A stretch of 64,000 nucleotides of DNA. It comes from Luidia sarsii (lineage: Eukaryota; Echinodermata; Asteroidea; Paxillosida; Luidiidae). Positions 59,835 to 64,000 of this stretch are shown in pieces. How positions within the stretch are numbered: position 1 is the stretch's first letter; each line of letters opens with the position of its first letter. Under the pieces are notes generated by a model. The model saw only the letters and a program-made list of their open reading frames with translations. It had not been told where the DNA came from and did not search any database. A program made the position numbers and the translations under genes. The stretch is from positions 6,448,621-6,512,620 of the forward strand of contig OX465117.1 of NCBI GenBank assembly GCA_949987565.1, written 5' to 3'.

Positions 59835-61681
59835 TACTGCTGTATGCACACACAAGCTGCCTAGCTGACAGAGGTTGGTTCTCTTTGCTTGATCATCAAA
59901 TCATCATACTATGTTCGATTTAAGATTTTTCAAAGCTGATGCATAGGTGTTCTCCAGCTCTGTTAGCAGGCTAAGTTTTAGCTTTGTCAAGTGAATAATG
60001 AATGAGATATTAACGAGCAAAGTGTATTTTCTTTGCAGTTTCTCTCCGCCGACTGACTGTTGGGTACTGCTGTTTGCACACACAAGCTGCCTACCTGACA
60101 GAGGTTGGTTATCTTTGCTTGATCATCAAATCATCATACTATGTTCGATTTAAGATTTTTCAAAACTGATGCATAGGTGTTCTCCAGGTCTGTTATCAGG
60201 CTAAGTTTTAGCTTTGTCAAGTGAATAATGAATGAGATATTAACGAGCAAAGTGTTTTTTTCTTTGCAGTTTCTCTCCGCCGACTGACTGTTGTGTACTG
60301 CTGTATGCATACAAAAGCTGCCTACCTGACAGAGGTTGGTTCTCTTTGCTTGATCATAAAATCTTCATACTATGTTCGATTTCAGATTTTTCAAAACTGA
60401 TGCATAGGTGTTCTCCAGGTCTGTTTGCAGATTAAGTTTTAGCTTTGTCAAGTGAATAATGAATGAGATATTAACGAGCAAAGTGTATTTTTCTTTGCAG
60501 TTTCTCTCCGCCGACTGACTGTTGTGTACTGCTGTATGCACACACAAGCTGCCTAGCTGACAGAGGTTGGTTCTCTTTGCTTGATCATCAAATCATCATA
60601 CTATGTTCGATTTAAGATTTTTCAAAGCTGATGCATAGGTGTTCTCCAGGTCTGTTAGCAGGCTAAGTTTTAGCTTTGTCAAGTGAATAATGAATGAGAT
60701 ATTAACGAGCAAAGTGTATTTTTCTTTCCAGTTTCTCTCCGCCGACTGACTGTTGGGTACTGCTGTTTGCACACACAAGCTGCCTACGTGACAGATGTTG
60801 GTTATCTTTGCTTGATCATCAAATCATCATACTATGTTCGATTTAAGATTTTTCAAAGCTGATGCATAGGTGTTCTCCAGGTCTGTTAGCAGGCTAAGTT
60901 TTAGTTTTCTCAAGTGAATAATGAATGAGATATTAACGAGCAAAGGGTATTTTTCTTTACAGTTGCTCGCCGCCGTCTAACTGTTGTGTACTGCTGTATG
61001 CACACACAAGCTGCCCACCTGACAGAGGTTGGTTCTCTTTGCTTGATCATCAAATCATCATACTATGTTCGATCTCAGATTTTTCAAAGCTGATGCATAG
61101 GTGTTCTCCAGGTCTGTTTGCAGGCTAAGTTTTAGCTTTGTCATGAGAATAATGAATGAGATATTAACGAGCAAAGTATATTTATCTTTGCAGGTGCTCG
61201 CCGCCGTCTAACTGTTGTGTACTGCTGTATGCACACACAAGCTGCCTAGCTGACAGGGGTTGGTTCTCTTTGCTTGATCATCAAATCATCATACTATGTT
61301 CGATTTAAGATTTTTCAAAGCTGATGCATAGGTGTTCTCCAGGTCTGTTAGCAGGCTAAGTTTTAGCTTTGTCAAGTGAATAATGAATGAGATATTAACG
61401 AGCAAAGTGTATTTTTCTTTGCAGTTTCTCTCCGCCGACTGACTGTTGTGTACTGCTGTATGCACACACAAGCTGCCTAGCTGACAGAGGTTGGTTCTCT
61501 TTGCTTGATCATCAAATCATCATACTATGTTCGATTTAAGATTTTTCAAAGCTGATGCATAGGTGTTCTCCAGGTCTGTTAGCAGGCTAAGTTTTAGCTT
61601 TGTCAAGTGAATAATAAATGAGATATTAACGAGCAAAGTGTATTTTTCTTTACAGGTGCTCGCCGCCGTCTAACTGTTGTG
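59835..61681 (+). repeat. 8-mer Q-A-B-C-D-AA-BB-P, 1,847 bp
   Basis: Units start at 59835, 60065, 60296, 60527, 60758, 60989, 61220 and 61451. Q here has TTAAGATTT instead of TTAAGGTTT and is 230 bp. D has GTGACAGATG; AA has CATGAGAAT and TATTTATC; BB has GACAGGGG. These marks return in the next copy. Confidence 0.9.
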
Positions 61682-63527
61682 TACTGCTGTATGCACACAC
61701 AAGCTGCCTAGCTGACAGAGGTTGGTTCTCTTTGCTTGATCATCAAATCATCATACTATGTTCGATTTAAGATTTTTCAAAGCTGATGCATAGGTGTTCT
61801 CCAGCTCTGTTAGCAGGCTAAGTTTTAGCTTTGTCAAGTGAATAATGAATGAGATATTAACGAGCAAAGTGTATTTTCTTTGCAGTTTCTCTCCGCCGAC
61901 TGACTGTTGGGTACTGCTGTTTGCACACACAAGCTGCCTACCTGACAGAGGTTGGTTATCTTTGCTTGATCATCAAATCATCATACTATGTTCGATTTAA
62001 GATTTTTCAAAACTGATGCATAGGTGTTCTCCAGGTCTGTTATCAGGCTAAGTTTTAGCTTTGTCAAGTGAATAATGAATGAGATATTAACGAGCAAAGT
62101 GTTTTTTTCTTTGCAGTTTCTCTCCGCCGACTGACTGTTGTGTACTGCTGTATGCATACAAAAGCTGCCTACCTGACAGAGGTTGGTTCTCTTTGCTTGA
62201 TCATAAAATCTTCATACTATGTTCGATTTCAGATTTTTCAAAACTGATGCATAGGTGTTCTCCAGGTCTGTTTGCAGATTAAGTTTTAGCTTTGTCAAGT
62301 GAATAATGAATGAGATATTAACGAGCAAAGTGTATTTTTCTTTGCAGTTTCTCTCCGCCGACTGACTGTTGTGTACTGCTGTATGCACACACAAGCTGCC
62401 TAGCTGACAGAGGTTGGTTCTCTTTGCTTGATCATCAAATCATCATACTATGTTCGATTTCAGATTTTTCAAAACTGATGCATAGGTGTTCTCCAGGTCT
62501 GTTTGCAGATTAAGTTTTAGCTTTGTCAAGTGAATAATGAATGAGATATTAACGAGCAAAGTGTATTTTTCTTTGCAGTTTCTCTCCGCCGACTGACTGT
62601 TGTGTACTGCTGTATGCACACACAAGCTGCCTAGCTGACAGAGGTTGGTTCTCTTTGCTTGATCATCAAATCATCATACTATGTTCGATTTAAGATTTTT
62701 CAAAGCTGATGCATAGGTGTTCTCCAGGTCTGTTAGCAGGCTAAGTTTTAGCTTTGTCAAGTGAATAATGAATGAGATATTAACGAGCAAAGTGTATTTT
62801 TCTTTCCAGTTTCTCTCCGCCGACTGACTGTTGGGTACTGCTGTTTGCACACACAAGCTGCCTACGTGACAGATGTTGGTTATCTTTGCTTGATCATCAA
62901 ATCATCATACTATGTTCGATTTAAGATTTTTCAAAGCTGATGCATAGGTGTTCTCCAGGTCTGTTAGCAGGCTAAGTTTTAGTTTTCTCAAGTGAATAAT
63001 GAATGAGATATTAACGAGCAAAGGGTATTTTTCTTTACAGTTGCTCGCCGCCGTCTAACTGTTGTGTACTGCTGTATGCACACACAAGCTGCCCACCTGA
63101 CAGAGGTTGGTTCTCTTTGCTTGATCATCAAATCATCATACTATGTTCGATCTCAGATTTTTCAAAGCTGATGCATAGGTGTTCTCCAGGTCTGTTTGCA
63201 GGCTAAGTTTTAGCTTTGTCATGAGAATAATGAATGAGATATTAACGAGCAAAGTATATTTATCTTTGCAGGTGCTCGCCGCCGTCTAACTGTTGTGTAC
63301 TGCTGTATGCACACACAAGCTGCCTAGCTGACAGGGGTTGGTTCTCTTTGCTTGATCATCAAATCATCATACTATGTTCGATTTAAGATTTTTCAAAGCT
63401 GATGCATAGGTGTTCTCCAGGTCTGTTAGCAGGCTAAGTTTTAGCTTTGTCAAGTGAATAATGAATGAGATATTAACGAGCAAAGTGTATTTTCTTAGCA
63501 GTTTCTCTCCGCCGACTGACTGTTGGG
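61682..63527 (+). repeat. 8-mer Q-A-B-B2-C-D-AA-BB/Q, 1,846 bp
   Basis: Units start at 61682, 61912, 62143, 62374, 62605, 62836, 63067 and 63298. B is present twice in a row: the second (62374) has the CTAG head and normal ATCAAATCATCAT of a C unit, then the GCAGATT of B, so it is a C/B chimera made by one-monomer slippage. The last unit has the BB head (GACAGGGG) and a Q-type 230-bp tail, with private TTTTCTTAGCAG at about 63491-63502. Confidence 0.9.
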
Positions 63528-63989
63528 TACTGCTGTTTGCACACACAAGCTGCCTACCTGACAGAGGTTGGTTATCTTTGCTTGATCATCAAATCATCAT
63601 ACTATGTTCGATTTAAGATTTTTCAAAACTGATGCATAGGTGTTCTCCAGGTCTGTTATCAGGCTAAGTTTTAGCTTTGTCAAGTGAATAATGAATGAGA
63701 TATTAACGAGCAAAGTGTTTTTTTCTTTGCAGTTTCTCTCCGCCGACTGACTGTTGTGTACTGCTGTATGCATACAAAAGCTGCCTACCTGACAGAGGTT
63801 GGTTCTCTTTGCTTGATCATAAAATCTTCATACTATGTTCGATTTCAGATTTTTCAAAACTGATGCATAGGTGTTCTCCAGGTCTGTTTGCAGATTAAGT
63901 TTTAGCTTTGTCAAGTGAATAATGAATGAGATATTAACGAGCAAAGTGTATTTTTCTTTGCAGTTTCTCTCCGCCGACTGACTGTTGTG
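63528..63989 (+). repeat. A-B, last two complete monomers
   Basis: A starts at 63528 and B at 63759. They follow the Q-type tail of the previous unit, as A-B does elsewhere. Confidence 0.92.
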
Positions 63990-64000
63990 TACTGCTGTAT
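63990..64000 (+). repeat. Partial monomer 278 (11 bp)
   Basis: The first 11 bases of the next unit. The array continues beyond the window; after B, class C is expected. Confidence 0.9.

Larger units (their letters stand above)
1..64000 (+). repeat. 231-bp satellite DNA array, 277 full monomers plus 11 bp, head to tail
   Basis: Seen: one ~231-bp unit recurs without interruption or inversion from the first base to the last. Landmarks recur in every unit: TACTGCTGT at the start, TTGATCAT near 56, a TTCG or TTTG near 80, GATGCAT or a variant near 104, GGTGTTCTCC near 112, a T-rich tract ending in CAG near 203-205, and GACTG/TAACTG near 220. Tracked starts give 231 units of 231 bp, 24 of 232 bp and 22 of 230 bp. 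Known: long homogeneous tandem arrays with multimeric periodicity are typical of eukaryotic centromeric and heterochromatic satellites. Inferred: the window is the interior of a larger array, since neither edge shows a transition. I do not recognise the family. Strand is nominal. Confidence 0.98.

Noticed and set aside
301..62856. About 200 minus-strand reading frames of 60-63 codons, one per monomer
   Set aside because: They are the same stretch of the satellite repeated, start at TTG rather than ATG, have no upstream signals and match no family I know. Variation between monomers shows no coding pattern. They are by-products of the repeat.
1..64000. CRISPR array (regular repeats)
   Set aside because: The repeating unit is the entire 231 bp, with no alternation of short conserved repeats and unique spacers.
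1..64000. Tandem gene array such as rDNA, 5S, tRNA or histone clusters
   Set aside because: No rRNA or tRNA signature, Pol III internal box pattern or long open frame is visible in the 231-bp unit.
1..64000. Alpha satellite or another named centromeric satellite
   Set aside because: The unit length (231 bp) and sequence do not fit the 171-bp primate alpha satellite, and I cannot match it to any other family from memory.

Overview
The whole 64 kb window is one satellite DNA array. About 277 complete monomers of ~231 bp lie head to tail, all in the same orientation. The window opens exactly on a monomer boundary under the phase used here (each unit begins TACTGCTGT) and ends 11 bp into monomer 278, so the array continues on both sides. 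I see no protein-coding gene, tRNA, rRNA, transposon, CRISPR array or single-copy spacer. From the start positions, 231 monomers are 231 bp, 24 are 232 bp (an extra A giving TTCGAA) and 22 are 230 bp. The two kinds of indel nearly cancel, so the register holds across the window. The consensus is about 40% G+C. This organisation indicates a eukaryotic nuclear genome, probably (peri)centromeric, subtelomeric or other constitutive heterochromatin assembled from long reads. I do not recognise the monomer and cannot name the organism.

Monomers fall into recurring sequence classes, so the array is a nested higher-order repeat (HOR). Class labels are mine; positions count from the monomer start. A: TTATCAGG plus a run of seven T near 190. 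B: ATAAAATCTTCAT and GCAGATT. C: TTTCCAG tail with TTGGG end. D: TTTGC head, CTAG, AAGGGTA, TGCTCGCC. E: CCCAC head, C-like tail. F: TTCGAA, ATTGGG, CCGCGG. G: TTCGAA, CAATAC, CCGCCG. H: TTTGATTTCAG, AATAATAAAT. I: TTACG, CTGATAGC, TTGGTCTCC (I' has TTAAG and TTGCTCTCC). J: CTAG head, GATTGAG, CCGCGG. J2: J-like tail with AAAACTG. K: TTCAG without other marks. L: GATTCATAGG. N: CATAGTATG, AATGCTG, GTTTGAGC (N' lacks the first). O: TCAACAT, TTACG. P: AATAATAAAT, ACAGGTGCTCGCC. Q: CCAGCTCTG, one T short (230 bp). R: GTGAATTT, TTCACAG. S: CTCGAG, TTATTGAG. T: TTCCAG, TCCACCG. U: GATGCGTAGG, AATAAAGTTGAG (230 bp); U' has GTTCGCAGG and 231 bp. V: TTACG, GCTACG. W: GTGATTAATG, CCGCGG (W' has CTAAGGTTT). 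X: GCTTTTTCA. Y: TTAACAGG, GATAATAAC. Z: TTTTAACTTTG. AA: CGATCTCAG. BB: GACAGGGG.

Layout: 1-3007, two copies of a 6-mer. 3008-7163, a run H-I-J-K-L-N-O-P-Q then A-B-C-D-E-R-S-T-U. 7164-17101, a 5-mer V-G-H-U-W that carries an optional extra F. 17102-25648, a short lead-in, then a 17-mer (3,927 bp) in two copies. 25649-35352, B-to-U runs with nested 5-mer (1,154 bp) and 11-mer (2,543 bp) duplications. 35353-41589, three 9-mers of 2,079 bp. 41590-48748, 6-mer and 9-mer transition blocks. 48749-59834, two adjacent copies of a 24-mer (5,543 bp) sharing private point changes. 59835-64000, 8-mers leading to the window end.

The class order suggests one parental cycle of about 26 classes (~6.0 kb): A-B-C-D-E-R-S-T-U-W-V-F-G-H-I-J-J2-L-N-X-Y-K-N'-O-P-Q-A. 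Local HORs look like nested out-of-register duplications of parts of that cycle, with chimeric monomers at the junctions. All class calls and counts were made by eye from diagnostic bases; no alignment was run.
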